From JAPORK01 sp026710285 (GTDB lineage Bacteria; Pseudomonadota; Gammaproteobacteria; Pseudomonadales; Endozoicomonadaceae), in NCBI GenBank assembly GCA_965201045.1, contig OZ241746.1:1984001-2048000 (forward strand): DNA of 64,000 bases, read 5' to 3'. Position numbers and translations under genes: made by a program. Shown piece after piece: positions 38,108-47,256 of this stretch (the stretch's first letter is position 1; the number at the start of each line of letters is the position of its first letter). The notes under the pieces are model-generated. The model had not been told where the DNA came from. It ran no database searches and saw only the letters and a program-made list of their open reading frames with translations.

Positions 38108-38548
38108 TTAGTTTTCTGGTCTTTTCTGTTTCTGTATGTACTCTTTTAGTATTTCAAGTGGGGCTCCGCCCGCAGTGATCAGGCAATACGCTCTTGTCCA
38201 CAAAGCGGGCTTTTTCCAGTAGTGGCTCTTCAGGTGGTTAGCAAACTCTTTCCTGATGAGCCGACTGGTTACTGTTTTCAGATTGTTGACAAACTTGCTT
38301 GGCGTGATTGTAGGGTGAAAGTCCAGGAGGAGGTGAACATGATCTGCTTCTCCACCAAACTCATCCAGCCCAACCTCCCACTTTTTACAAAGAGGGAGAC
38401 AAATTTCTTTGAACCGATCGAGCATTGTTACCGAAAGACACTTTCTTCGATATTTCGTAACTAACATTAAATGGTATTTTAGCTTGTAACAGCAGTGATA
38501 ATGTGCTTTCTTATGATACCAATTGATTTTTTGATAGTATACGCCCAT
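38108..38548 (-). CDS. tnpA: IS200/IS605 transposase TnpA (Y1 HUH)
   Basis: 146 residues. HUH motif in GEADHVHLLLDFHP (about 67-80), catalytic tyrosine in ILKEYIQKQ near the C-terminus, and the family opening YHKKAHYHCCYKLKYHLMLV. Cuts and joins single-stranded DNA at the element ends in peel-and-paste transposition. Its start overlaps the tnpB start by 2 bp in the divergent arrangement, so the two promoters must lie inside each other's coding regions. Confidence 0.9.
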   Translation of the reverse strand: MGVYYQKINWYHKKAHYHCCYKLKYHLMLVTKYRRKCLSVTMLDRFKEICLPLCKKWEVGLDEFGGEADHVHLLLDFHPTITPSKFVNNLKTVTSRLIRKEFANHLKSHYWKKPALWTRAYCLITAGGAPLEILKEYIQKQKRPEN

Positions 38549-39779
38549 GAGAGCTTACAAGTACAGAATTTATCCGAACAAGAAACAAGAATTGTTGTTG
38601 ACACAACACTTCGGTTGCTCTCGCCATGTGTATAACTGGGCACTATCTGAAAAAGAAAAACACTACAAGGAAACCGGGAAGAGCCTTTCAAAACGCAACC
38701 TTCAGGATAGATTGGTTGCCAGCAAAAAAAGAGACAAACCCTGGTTAAACAAAGTAAACAGCCAAAGCCTTCTGGCATCGTTAGCTAATCTGGATAAGGC
38801 TTTCTCTAATTTTTTCAAGGGGCGGGCAAAATTCCCACGATTCAAAAGTAAGTATGCAGGTTGGCAATCCTTCCAGTGTCCTCAAAACGTCTCGGCAAAC
38901 TTTGAAAGCAATACGGTTGATTTACCAAAGATAAAAGGAATAAAATCCAGGTTACACCGAGGTTTTGAAGGGAAGATCAAAACAGTTACAATAAAGCGCT
39001 CACCTTCAGGGAAGTTTTTTGCAAGTGTTCTTGTAGACGAGCAAGTACATATACCTGTACCGGTAACAGTTGATTCTGAATACACGCTTGGTTTAGATGT
39101 TGGTCTTGAGCACATGCTAATAGACAGCCATGGAAAAAAGACAGAGAACCCACGGTTTCTCAAAGATTCCCTGAATAGTCTTGCTGTTGAACAAAGAAGG
39201 CTGTCCAGAAAAAAACAAGATTCTTCAAACAGAGCGAAACAAAGGCGAAGGGTAGCAACTGTACACGAGAAAGTGTCAAATCGCCGCTACGATTTCATTC
39301 AAAAAGAAACGGCAGCACTGGTCAACAAAAGCCACGTGACCACATTTGCCGTTGAAGATCTGAATATCAAAGGTATGGTAAAAAACCGCAAGCTGTCCAG
39401 AGCCATCAACGATGTGAGTTGGGGCACGTTTCTTTCTGTGTTGGAGTACAAGTGCCGATGGAACGGAAAAAACCTGGTTCGTATTGGTCGTTTCCAGCCC
39501 AGCTCAAAGCTTTGTAGTGAGTGCGGAATCAGGAAAGAAAAATTGCCCTTGTCTGTGAGGAGCTGGCAGTGTCAGCACTGTCAAACCCTACACGACAGAG
39601 ACGTCAATGCAGCAAAAAATATTAGAAATTTTGCTTTGGCTGATGCGCCGGGACACGGCGTTTGTGTAAAGAGTTCCTCTGTAGCAAAACCTGTCAGCCC
39701 AGGTGCTACAGCGAAAGGTGTTGAGGATTCTCAACATGGGTCGCAAGAAGCCCCCACTACAACCGCTCTTGCGGTTTAG
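38547..39779 (+). CDS. tnpB: RNA-guided endonuclease TnpB
   Basis: 410 residues. N-terminal OrfB helix-turn-helix region (MRAYKYRIYPNKKQELLLTQ). RuvC-like catalytic residues are all present: Asp in LGLDVGLEHM (near 179), Glu in FAVEDLNIKGM (near 271) and Asp in LHDRDVNAAKNI (near 352). The zinc ribbon CSECG...CQHC lies between the last two. TnpB uses an omega-RNA from the element's right end to cut at a TAM and so maintains the element. The stop codon lies within the right-end hairpin, as expected for an overlapping omega-RNA. Apparently functional. Confidence 0.93.
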   Translation: MRAYKYRIYPNKKQELLLTQHFGCSRHVYNWALSEKEKHYKETGKSLSKRNLQDRLVASKKRDKPWLNKVNSQSLLASLANLDKAFSNFFKGRAKFPRFKSKYAGWQSFQCPQNVSANFESNTVDLPKIKGIKSRLHRGFEGKIKTVTIKRSPSGKFFASVLVDEQVHIPVPVTVDSEYTLGLDVGLEHMLIDSHGKKTENPRFLKDSLNSLAVEQRRLSRKKQDSSNRAKQRRRVATVHEKVSNRRYDFIQKETAALVNKSHVTTFAVEDLNIKGMVKNRKLSRAINDVSWGTFLSVLEYKCRWNGKNLVRIGRFQPSSKLCSECGIRKEKLPLSVRSWQCQHCQTLHDRDVNAAKNIRNFALADAPGHGVCVKSSSVAKPVSPGATAKGVEDSQHGSQEAPTTTALAV

Positions 39780-39800
39780 TGGTGGGAGTGTGTCACCCAA
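39700..39800 (+). ncRNA. Putative omega-RNA (right end of the element)
   Basis: The 3' end of tnpB and right-end sequence contain the strong hairpin CCCCCACTA/TAGTGGTGGG with an inner CCGC/GCGG stem (39752-39788), the place where TnpB guide RNAs are made. The boundary and guide start are inferred; the guide would be the flank beyond about 39795. Confidence 0.5.
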
Positions 39801-40239
39801 ATGCCTATATAAGAGCATGAAGTGATTGCTGATAAGTTCTGTTGAGTCTTTTCTCAGGCTGCCTCACAAAATACACCTCCACCATCTAATATTTCAAGCT
39901 ATCTGATTTCTAGCATTAAAACTTTTTATGCTGGTAACAAATGTTTTATTTATATGTCTATTGTAAATGAATGTGTATTATGTCCTTATATTTTTTCATA
40001 TTAAATGATCCTGGATTGTGTTAAAAACAACCTGAACGATTAAAATGATTGAAAGCATGATAATAATAATATTGCCTGTTAATACTGTTATAAAGCTGGT
40101 ATATGTTGTAGTCTTTGCCACGAATTGAATGACACAACTGGATTTTATAGCAGATGTTTTTATTTATTTTGTATTTGTTCTGGTTGTTTTTTAAAACACT
40201 TTCTAATTACGGATCTGTTATACAAGAGAAGGTCAACTA
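39801..40239. other. gcvT upstream region
   Basis: AT-rich, no gene. I looked for the tandem glycine riboswitch often found before gcvT and saw no convincing match. AGAGAAGG before the ATG is a good Shine-Dalgarno. Confidence 0.5.
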
Positions 40240-41358
40240 ATGGAAATAAAAGTTACAGAACCCGGAAAGCGCACCCCGCTTTTTACATTGCATCAGCAGG
40301 CAGGCGCTAAATTCACAAACTTTGCCGGCTGGGATATGCCGTTACATTATGGCTCTCAGCTGGAAGAGCATCTGCTGGTACGCCAAAAAGCAGGTATGTT
40401 TGATGTATCACACATGTCTGTTGTCGATATTACCGGTATGGATGCCCGGTGTTATTTGCGCTGGCTGTTAGCCAATGACGTTGCCAGATTAAAACATCCG
40501 GGCAACGCACTTTACAGTGTAATGCTCAATCATGCGGGCGGTGTAATTGATGATCTTATTGTTTACTTTATCGACGATAACCGTTATAAAATGGTAATAA
40601 ATTGTGCTACAAAAGAGAAAGATCTCCTGTGGATGAAACAACAGGCAGAAGAATTTGATGTTACGCTGCAACACCGACCTGAGCTGGCAATATTGGCAAT
40701 ACAAGGTCCTGAAGCAATTGATAAAGTAAAATCATTGCTCCCTGTCCATCATCAGGAGAAAATTGCAACGCTAAAATCTTTTTCCGGTATTATGATTAAT
40801 CAGATATTTTTTGCCCGTACAGGTTACACCGGAGAAGATGGTTTAGAAATTATTTGTTCTGCCAATGACGCTATAAACTTTTGGGGTGCGCTTATTAAGA
40901 TGGGTGTACAACCTTGTGGGCTGGGCGCAAGAGATTCGCTCAGAATTGAAGCAGGATTAAATCTTTACGGCGCAGAAATGGATGAAACCACAAGTCCTGT
41001 AACAGCAGGTCTCGGATGGAGTATTGCATGGAAGCCTGAAGACCGAAATTTTTGTGGTCGTGACAAAGCTGAGTTTGCACGTAACCACTGCAAACAAAAG
41101 CTTGTTGGTTTAATGCTAAAAGAGCGGGGTATGTTGCGAACCGGCAATACTGTTCGTTTGGGTGATGATCAGCAAGGCACTATAACCAGTGGCAGCTACT
41201 CTCCAATATTAAAATGTTCTGTTGCGCTTGCATATGTCCCTGTCAATGCGGTATTAAAAGAAGCAACCGTGAAAATAAGGAATAAATATATTGCAACCGA
41301 TATAGGGTCACCACGTTTTATTCGTAAAGGCAAAGTAATATTTAAAAAAGGAGGTTGA
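40240..41358 (+). CDS. gcvT: Glycine cleavage system T-protein (aminomethyltransferase)
   Basis: Transfers the methylene group from aminomethyl-lipoyl GcvH to tetrahydrofolate, releasing ammonia. 372 residues, normal length. Landmarks: TPLFTLHQQAGAKFTNFAGW, GMFDVSHMSVVDITG, the folate-site region ARTGYTGEDGLEI, and GLGARDSLRIEAGLNLYGAE with the conserved Asp-Ser-Leu-Arg. First gene of gcvT-gcvH; the P-protein gene is not next to it. Confidence 0.97.
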   Translation: MEIKVTEPGKRTPLFTLHQQAGAKFTNFAGWDMPLHYGSQLEEHLLVRQKAGMFDVSHMSVVDITGMDARCYLRWLLANDVARLKHPGNALYSVMLNHAGGVIDDLIVYFIDDNRYKMVINCATKEKDLLWMKQQAEEFDVTLQHRPELAILAIQGPEAIDKVKSLLPVHHQEKIATLKSFSGIMINQIFFARTGYTGEDGLEIICSANDAINFWGALIKMGVQPCGLGARDSLRIEAGLNLYGAEMDETTSPVTAGLGWSIAWKPEDRNFCGRDKAEFARNHCKQKLVGLMLKERGMLRTGNTVRLGDDQQGTITSGSYSPILKCSVALAYVPVNAVLKEATVKIRNKYIATDIGSPRFIRKGKVIFKKGG

Positions 41359-41454
41359 ATTTTTTTAAAAAATTCTTTATAAATTGTATGCTTTTAAAGG
41401 CAAATTAATAATTTTAATAATAGTTGTATGCCAAATTCAAGGTGAGAACAAAAA

Positions 41455-41841
41455 ATGAGTGATATTCCTTCTGAATTAAGCTATGCCAAATCTCATGAGT
41501 GGGTTCGTATAGAAGATGATGACATAATCATTGGTATTACTGAACATGCAGCTGAAGCACTTGGGGAAATTGTTTTTGTAGAGCTTCCTGAGGTAGGTCA
41601 GGTCTTTGAAGCTTCCGATGAGGTAGCTGTTATTGAATCTGTTAAAGCAGCAGCAGATATGTACACACCTGTTTCCGGTGAGGTTGTTGCTATTAATGAA
41701 GCACTGGCAGATGCACCAGAGACTATCAATGAAGATCCTTATGGAGAGGGGTGGTTTTTCAGAATAAAAATCAAAAATGATTCAGAGCTGGATAATTTGC
41801 TTGATGCTTCTGAATATAGTGAATTTTTAGGAACACTGTAA
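41455..41841 (+). CDS. gcvH: Glycine cleavage system H-protein
   Basis: Lipoyl carrier shuttling the aminomethyl group between P, T and L proteins. 128 residues. The lipoylated lysine lies in AVIESVKAAADMYTPVSGEV (about residue 65). Typical opening SYAKSHEWVRIEDDDIIIGI and NEDPYGEGWFFRI near the end. About 96 bp after gcvT, ATG with a purine-rich GGTGAG ahead. A hairpin at 41845-41880 follows. Confidence 0.97.
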   Translation: MSDIPSELSYAKSHEWVRIEDDDIIIGITEHAAEALGEIVFVELPEVGQVFEASDEVAVIESVKAAADMYTPVSGEVVAINEALADAPETINEDPYGEGWFFRIKIKNDSELDNLLDASEYSEFLGTL

Positions 41842-41844
41842 GAG

Positions 41845-41880
41845 GATAGTCGTTGATATTAAAAAAATATCAGCGACTAT
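41845..41880 (+). terminator. Hairpin after gcvH
   Basis: ATAGTCGTTGATATT pairs with AATATCAGCGACTAT (one G-T wobble). There is no T-run on the plus strand after it, so it may be an mRNA-stabilising or Rho-assisted end rather than a classic terminator. Confidence 0.5.
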
Positions 41881-41984
41881 AAAAACTAATATTGTTAAGT
41901 AATTGTACTAAATACAGCATGTACACGAAACAATTTTTAAAAATAATGTATAAATCGTTCAAAAAAATTGTGCAATCTGTTGTA

Positions 41985-43493
41985 ATGGACATACAGATAA
42001 AGCTACCTGCAACCCCAACACTTATTATTAATATTTGTCGTTTACTTTATAGAAGAAAATTAGTAACTTCTTATTCGAATATTCCTGATTTTTTTTTAAA
42101 ATCCAGCAAGATAATCAATAACTTATCCTGCTCTTTTTTTCTTTTATTGCTATTTTGCTATTCAAATTTTTGTACCGCTAATCATAAAAACTTAGCTGAA
42201 GCCTTAAAAGCTGGTGATGAAAAAATTATTGAACAAATAATGCAAAATGAAAATATAGGTATTAATGATCAAATTGAATTGCCTGATAATGATTATGAAT
42301 GCCTGATGACACCCTTTATGTGGCTTGCACATTACGGACATACCCATCTTATAGAAAATTTTATCAATAAAGGTGCTGATGTAAATGCAAAAAGTAGTGA
42401 CGGTTCTACAGCTTTAATGTTTGCTGCAACTCGGGAACATGCAGAAACTGTGACGCTCCTTCTTAACCGTGAAGCTAATATCAATGAGGAAAATACTGGG
42501 GGCTCTACACCTTTAAATTTAGCAATAAATGAAGGTTTGCTGAAAATTGTCACTCTTCTTGTTAGTCGCGGTGCTAATGTAAATGCATACAATAATGCGC
42601 ATTATACACCTTTAATGTATGCAATATATGCAGGGTATCTCGATATTGTAATCTGTCTGATGAATTATGGAGCTCACATAAATGTATCAGGAGGACCTTA
42701 CCATAAAACACCTTTAATGTATGCAGCAGATATGGGGCGGACACAGATTGCAACTCTTCTGGTTGAGAGTGATGCTGATGTAAATGCGCAAAGCACTCAT
42801 AAGAGTACGCCTTTGATGTGTGCAATATTTAACGATCGTACAGAAACTGCGAAATATCTGATTACAGTCGGAGCAGATGTAAATATACAAAATTCAAGCG
42901 ATCATACAGCGTTAACCTATTGTCTGCACTGGGTGGGAAAAGATTTTATTCATATTATAAAGCTTCTGATTAGCAAAGGTGCTGGTTTTGATATAAGCAA
43001 TCCGGTTCATGCAAAAGCTTTATACCGGGCATTTAAAAGATTCTGCACAAAACTTCAGGAACCACACTGTCGATTTGATATCCTTGCACTATTGTTGGAT
43101 TTTGTAGAACCAAATGAGCTTAATAACTTTGTTGTAAAAACATTTACTTCAGGGAAAAGAAGTTTTTTATTTCAGCAAAAAATAGATGGCAAAATTGATG
43201 AAAGTATTATAATTGAAGATCTGTCTGCACTGGAAGCAACATTCATATCAGGCTCTCCACTTCAGGATGCTGTAAAATACACAATACAAAAAAGCCTCAA
43301 TACCAATGAACTTAACCGATTTATAACCAATCGACTCGTTGACAGCATTGAAAAAAGACAGTATTTACCATTGCCGTGCCGTATTCATCTGGAATGTTTT
43401 TTAAATAAGTTGAACGGATTAAATTCACTAACTGTTCAGGAAAGTCCTGTCGAATCATTACGCAGTTATCCATTGAAAATAACTGAACGATGA
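41985..43493 (+). CDS. Secreted/anchored ankyrin-repeat protein B1
   Basis: 502 residues from the ATG at 41985 (MDIQIKLPATPTLIINICRL), chosen because paralogs start at the matching point; the frame is open for 31 more codons upstream. A hydrophobic stretch SCSFFLLLLFCYSNFCTA (about 49-66) after a long polar N-region resembles a signal peptide. About seven ankyrin repeats (about 105-345; STALMFAATREHAETVTLLL, KSTPLMCAIFNDRTETAKYL). A conserved C-terminal domain of about 150 residues (KALYRAFKRFC ... LPLPCRIHLECFLNKLNGLN) is shared by the four B paralogs and unknown to me. It follows gcvH where gcvP would be expected. Confidence 0.85.
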   Translation: MDIQIKLPATPTLIINICRLLYRRKLVTSYSNIPDFFLKSSKIINNLSCSFFLLLLFCYSNFCTANHKNLAEALKAGDEKIIEQIMQNENIGINDQIELPDNDYECLMTPFMWLAHYGHTHLIENFINKGADVNAKSSDGSTALMFAATREHAETVTLLLNREANINEENTGGSTPLNLAINEGLLKIVTLLVSRGANVNAYNNAHYTPLMYAIYAGYLDIVICLMNYGAHINVSGGPYHKTPLMYAADMGRTQIATLLVESDADVNAQSTHKSTPLMCAIFNDRTETAKYLITVGADVNIQNSSDHTALTYCLHWVGKDFIHIIKLLISKGAGFDISNPVHAKALYRAFKRFCTKLQEPHCRFDILALLLDFVEPNELNNFVVKTFTSGKRSFLFQQKIDGKIDESIIIEDLSALEATFISGSPLQDAVKYTIQKSLNTNELNRFITNRLVDSIEKRQYLPLPCRIHLECFLNKLNGLNSLTVQESPVESLRSYPLKITER

Positions 43494-43719
43494 CTGATTA
43501 TTAATACTAATAATTTACATATACGCTCCTGACAATCAGTTTATGATATATCCTCACTCAAAAGCTATACAGTTTATTAAAAAGATATTTTATCTGTTCC
43601 TTTACATGTTGAATAACAATAGCTACTCTTCTCAGCCTTACAATCAATAATACTCTGAAACCATTTTTAAAAATAGTTTATAAATCTTTAAATCAATAGA
43701 TAAAAGAAAAGACATACAG
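43494..43719. other. Duplicated intergenic region of the B ankyrin family
   Basis: Nearly identical to 45211-45441; includes CGCTCCTGACAATCAGTTTA and TTTACATGTTGAATAACAAT. It probably carries the promoter of the following gene. No -10/-35 pair is clear. Confidence 0.5.
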
Positions 43720-45210
43720 ATGCAATTATTCGTAAAACCAATGCTTATTATTAATATTTGTCGTTTATTTTGTATAAGAGAATTTGTGGCTTATCATTTG
43801 AGAGTGACTGACCTCTTCTTTAGATCCGGCAAGACAATCAATAAGTTATCCTGCTCTTTTTTTCTTTTATTGCTATTTTGCTATTCAAATGTTTGTGCAG
43901 CTAATCATCAAGACTTAGTTGAAGCCTTAAAAACAGGTAATGAAAAAATGATTGAACAGTTAATGCAGAATGAAAATATAGGTATTAATGATCAAATTGA
44001 ATGGACTGATAATTGTTATGTATGCCTGATGACACCCCTTATGTGGCTTGCAAAATATGGGCATACCCATATTGCAGAAAACTTTATCAAAAAAGGTGCT
44101 GATGTAAATGCAAAAAATAGTGACGGTTCTACAGCTTTAATGTTTGCAGTAGTTCAGGGACATGCAGAAACTGTGAGACTCCTTCTTGAACATAAAGCTA
44201 ATATCAATGAGGAAAATACAAAGAGCTCTACACCTTTAATTTTAGCAGTGAAAAAAAGTTTTCTGCAAATTGTTACTCTTCTTGTTGAGCGCAGTGCTGA
44301 TGTAAATGCATATAATAATACGAATTATACACCTTTGATGTATGCAATATGTACAGGGTGTATCAAAACTGTAATCTGTCTGATGAATCATGGAGCTGAC
44401 GTAAATGCGCAAGGAGGAGATTGCCATAAAACATCTTTAATGTATGCAGCAGAGATGGGGTTGACACAGATTGTAACTCTCCTTGTTGAGCATGGTGCTG
44501 ATGTAAATGCACAAAGTACTCATGAGTATACGTCTTTGATGTATGCAATATTTAAAGATCATGCAGAAATTGCAAAATATCTGATTACAGTGGGAGCAGA
44601 TGTAAATATAGAAGATTTTAGAGGTCGGACAGCTTTAACCCGTTGTATGGTCCACGGGGAAAAAGATTTTATTCATATTATAAAGCTTCTGATTAGCAAA
44701 GGTGCTGGTTTTAATATAAGCAATCCGGTTCATGCAAAAGCTTTATACCGGGCATTTAAAAGATTCTGCACAAAACTTCAGGAACCACACTGTCGATTTG
44801 ATATCCTTGCACTATTGTTGGATTTTGTAAAACCAAATGAGCTTAATAACTTTGTTGTAAAAACGTTTACTTCAGGGAAAAGAAGTTTTTTATTTCAGCA
44901 AAAAATAGATGGAAAAATTGATGAAAGTATTATAATTGAAGATCTGTCTGCACTGGAAGCAACATTCATATCAGGCTCTCCACTTCAGGATGCTGTAAAA
45001 TACATAATACAAAAAAGCTACAACATTAATAAACTTAACCGATTTATAACCAATCAACTTATTAACAGCATTGAAAAAAGACAGTACTTACCATTGCCGT
45101 GCCGTATTCATCTGGAATGTTTTTTAAATAAGTTGAATGGATTAAATTCACTACCTGTTCAGGAAAATCCTGTCGAATCATTACAGCAGTTACCCATTGA
45201 AGATAACTGA
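43720..45210 (+). CDS. Secreted/anchored ankyrin-repeat protein B2
   Basis: 496 residues. ATG (MQLFVKPMLIINICRLFCIR) preceded by the purine run AAAAGAAAAG. Hydrophobic SCSFFLLLLFCYSNVCAA (about 44-61) with a plausible cleavage site VCA/AN. Ankyrin repeats about 95-340 (STALMFAVVQGHAETVRLLL, HKTSLMYAAEMGLTQIVTLL). The C-terminal domain is almost identical to B1, including SGKRSFLFQQKIDGKIDESI. The gene and its upstream region form a roughly 1.72-kb unit repeated as B3. Confidence 0.87.
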   Translation: MQLFVKPMLIINICRLFCIREFVAYHLRVTDLFFRSGKTINKLSCSFFLLLLFCYSNVCAANHQDLVEALKTGNEKMIEQLMQNENIGINDQIEWTDNCYVCLMTPLMWLAKYGHTHIAENFIKKGADVNAKNSDGSTALMFAVVQGHAETVRLLLEHKANINEENTKSSTPLILAVKKSFLQIVTLLVERSADVNAYNNTNYTPLMYAICTGCIKTVICLMNHGADVNAQGGDCHKTSLMYAAEMGLTQIVTLLVEHGADVNAQSTHEYTSLMYAIFKDHAEIAKYLITVGADVNIEDFRGRTALTRCMVHGEKDFIHIIKLLISKGAGFNISNPVHAKALYRAFKRFCTKLQEPHCRFDILALLLDFVKPNELNNFVVKTFTSGKRSFLFQQKIDGKIDESIIIEDLSALEATFISGSPLQDAVKYIIQKSYNINKLNRFITNQLINSIEKRQYLPLPCRIHLECFLNKLNGLNSLPVQENPVESLQQLPIEDN

Positions 45211-45441
45211 ACGATGACTGAATTAATACTAATAATTTACATATACGCTCCTGACAATCAGTTTATGATATAACCTCACTCAAAAGCTATACAGTTTATT
45301 AAAAAGATATTTTATCTGTTCCTTTACATGTTGAATAACAATAGCTACTCTTCTCAGCCTTACAATCAATAATACTCTGAAACCATTTTTAAAAATGGTT
45401 TATAAATCTTTAAATCAATAGATAAAAGAAAAGACATACAG

Positions 45442-46839
45442 ATGCAATTATTCGTAAAACCAATGCTTATTATTAATATTTGTCGTTTATTTTGTATAAG
45501 AGAATTTGTGGCTTATCATTTGAGAGTGACTGACCTCTTCTTTAGATCCGGTAAGACAATCAATAAGTTATCCTACTCTTTTTTTCTTTTATTGCTATTT
45601 TGCTATTCAAATGTTTGTGCAGCTAATCATCAAGACTTAGTTGAAGCCTTAAAAACAGGTAATGAAAAAATGATTGAACAGTTAATGCAGAATGAAAATA
45701 TAGGTATTAATGATCAAATTGAATTGCCTGGTAATTGTGGTTGCGTATGCCCGAAGACGCCCCTCACGTGGCTTGCAAGGTATGGACATACCCGTCTTGC
45801 AGAAAACTTTATCAAAAAAGGTGCTGATGTAAATGCAAAAAATGGTGACGGTTCTACAGCTTTAATGTTTGCAGCACTTCAGGGACATATAGAAACTGTG
45901 ACACTCCTTCTTGACCATAAAGCTAATATAAATGAGGAAAATATTGATGGCTGTACACCTTTAGCATATGCAATATCACAAGAACATGTCGAGACTGTAA
46001 TTTATCTAATTAACTCTGGTGCTGATATAAATTTTCGATCAAGAGCTTTTTATGAAGCACCTTTAATCTTAGCAGCGGAGCAAGGTTCTCTGCAAATTGT
46101 CACTCTTCTTGTTGAGCGTGGTGCTAATGTAAATACACAAAATGTTAGTGAGTGCACGCCTCTGATATATGCAATATCTCACGATCGTGCAGAAACTGCG
46201 AAATATCTGATTGCAGAGGGAGCAGATGTAAATAGACAAAATTCAAGCGGTCATACAGCTTTAACCTGTTGTTTGCTTTGGGTGGAAAAAGATTTTATTG
46301 ATATTATAAAGCTTTTGATTAGCAAAGGTGCTGATTTTGATATAAGTAATCCAGTTCATGCAAGATCTTTATGCAAGGCATTTAAAAGATTCTGTCAGGA
46401 ACCTCAGAAATCACTCTGTCAATTTGATATTCTGAAAGTGTTGTTAGATTTTATAAAACCAAATGAGACAAATAATTTTGTTGTAAAGACGTTTTCTTCA
46501 AGAAAAAGAAGTTTTTTATTTCAGCAAAAAATAGATGACAAAATTAATGAGGATATTTTAATTGAAGATCTGTCGGCACTGAAGGTAGAATCCATATCAG
46601 GTTCTCCACTTCAGGATGCTGCAAAATACATAATACAAAAAGCTACAACACCAATAAACTGAACTAGTTTATAACCGATCAACTTATTGACAGCATTGAA
46701 AAAAGACAGTATTTACCATTGCCGTGCCGTATTCATCTGGAATGTTTTTTAAATAAGTTGAACGGATTAAATTCAATACTGTTCAGGAAAATTCTGTCTA
46801 ATTATTACAGCAGTTATCCATTGAAGATAACTGAACGAT
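45442..46839 (+). pseudogene. Ankyrin-repeat gene B3, frameshifted near its end
   Basis: The open part (45442-46662, 406 residues) has the same N-terminus as B2, ankyrin repeats about 95-320 and most of the C-terminal domain. At about 46634 a run of A is one base shorter than in B2 (ACAAAAAGC against ACAAAAAAGC), switching frame and stopping at 46662. Downstream sequence to about 46839 still matches the last 60 codons of B1/B2 out of frame, with a further small deletion near 46774. The truncated protein might still be made. Chimeric: the C-domain around CQFDILKVLLDFIKPNE matches B4 while the N-terminus matches B2. Confidence 0.8.
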
Positions 46840-47256
46840 AACTGATTATTAATACTAATAATTTAAATATACGCCCCTGACAATGTAACTTCTTAATAAA
46901 CCGGATCATACTACTTTGGGAAATTATTTTTTGTTAATGATATCAAGTAACAGGTATATTTTTTTATCATTTTTATTCAGTTATTTATAAGTATTTTTGC
47001 AAAAAAGTACTCAAATTTATAACAAATCTAAACAGCCACCACTGTCTTCTGACCCAGATTATTTAGAAGTTACCTGACAATCAGTTTATGATACAATCTT
47101 ACTCAAAAGCTATAAATTTTATTGAAAAGATATTTTGTCTGTTCCTTTACATGTTGAATAGCAATAGCTAATCTTTTCAACCTGACAATCAATAATAATC
47201 TGAAACAATTTTTAAAAATAGTTTATAAATCTTTAAATAAATCGCTCAAAAAAATT
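46840..47256. other. B3-B4 intergenic with MITE
   Basis: The family upstream region interrupted by the 189-bp element at 46885-47073; the remainder matches 43494-43719. Confidence 0.6.
46885..47073 (+). mobile_element. 189-bp MITE with GTAA ends (IS66-like)
   Basis: Ends GTAACTTCTTAATAAACCGG and, complemented, GTAACTTCTAAATAATCTGG, flanked by a perfect 8-bp duplication CTGACAAT (46877-46884, 47074-47081). The uninterrupted site CCTGACAATCAG is visible at the matching point before B2 and B3. GTAA termini and 8-bp duplications are the known habit of the IS66 family. No coding capacity, so moved in trans. Confidence 0.9.

Larger units (their letters stand above)
38045..39800. mobile_element. 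IS200/IS605-family element (tnpA + tnpB)
   Basis: Divergent tnpA and tnpB between two end hairpins and without terminal inverted repeats, as expected. Left hairpin 38060-38090 (CCCCCGCATAACAGC/GCTGTTTGGGGG); right hairpin 39752-39788 (CCCCCACTACAACCGC/GCGGTTTAGTGGTGGG). Exact ends cannot be fixed without an empty site. Confidence 0.8.

Noticed and set aside
39801..40239. Glycine riboswitch upstream of gcvT
   Set aside because: No recognisable conserved glycine aptamer core or tandem arrangement could be seen.
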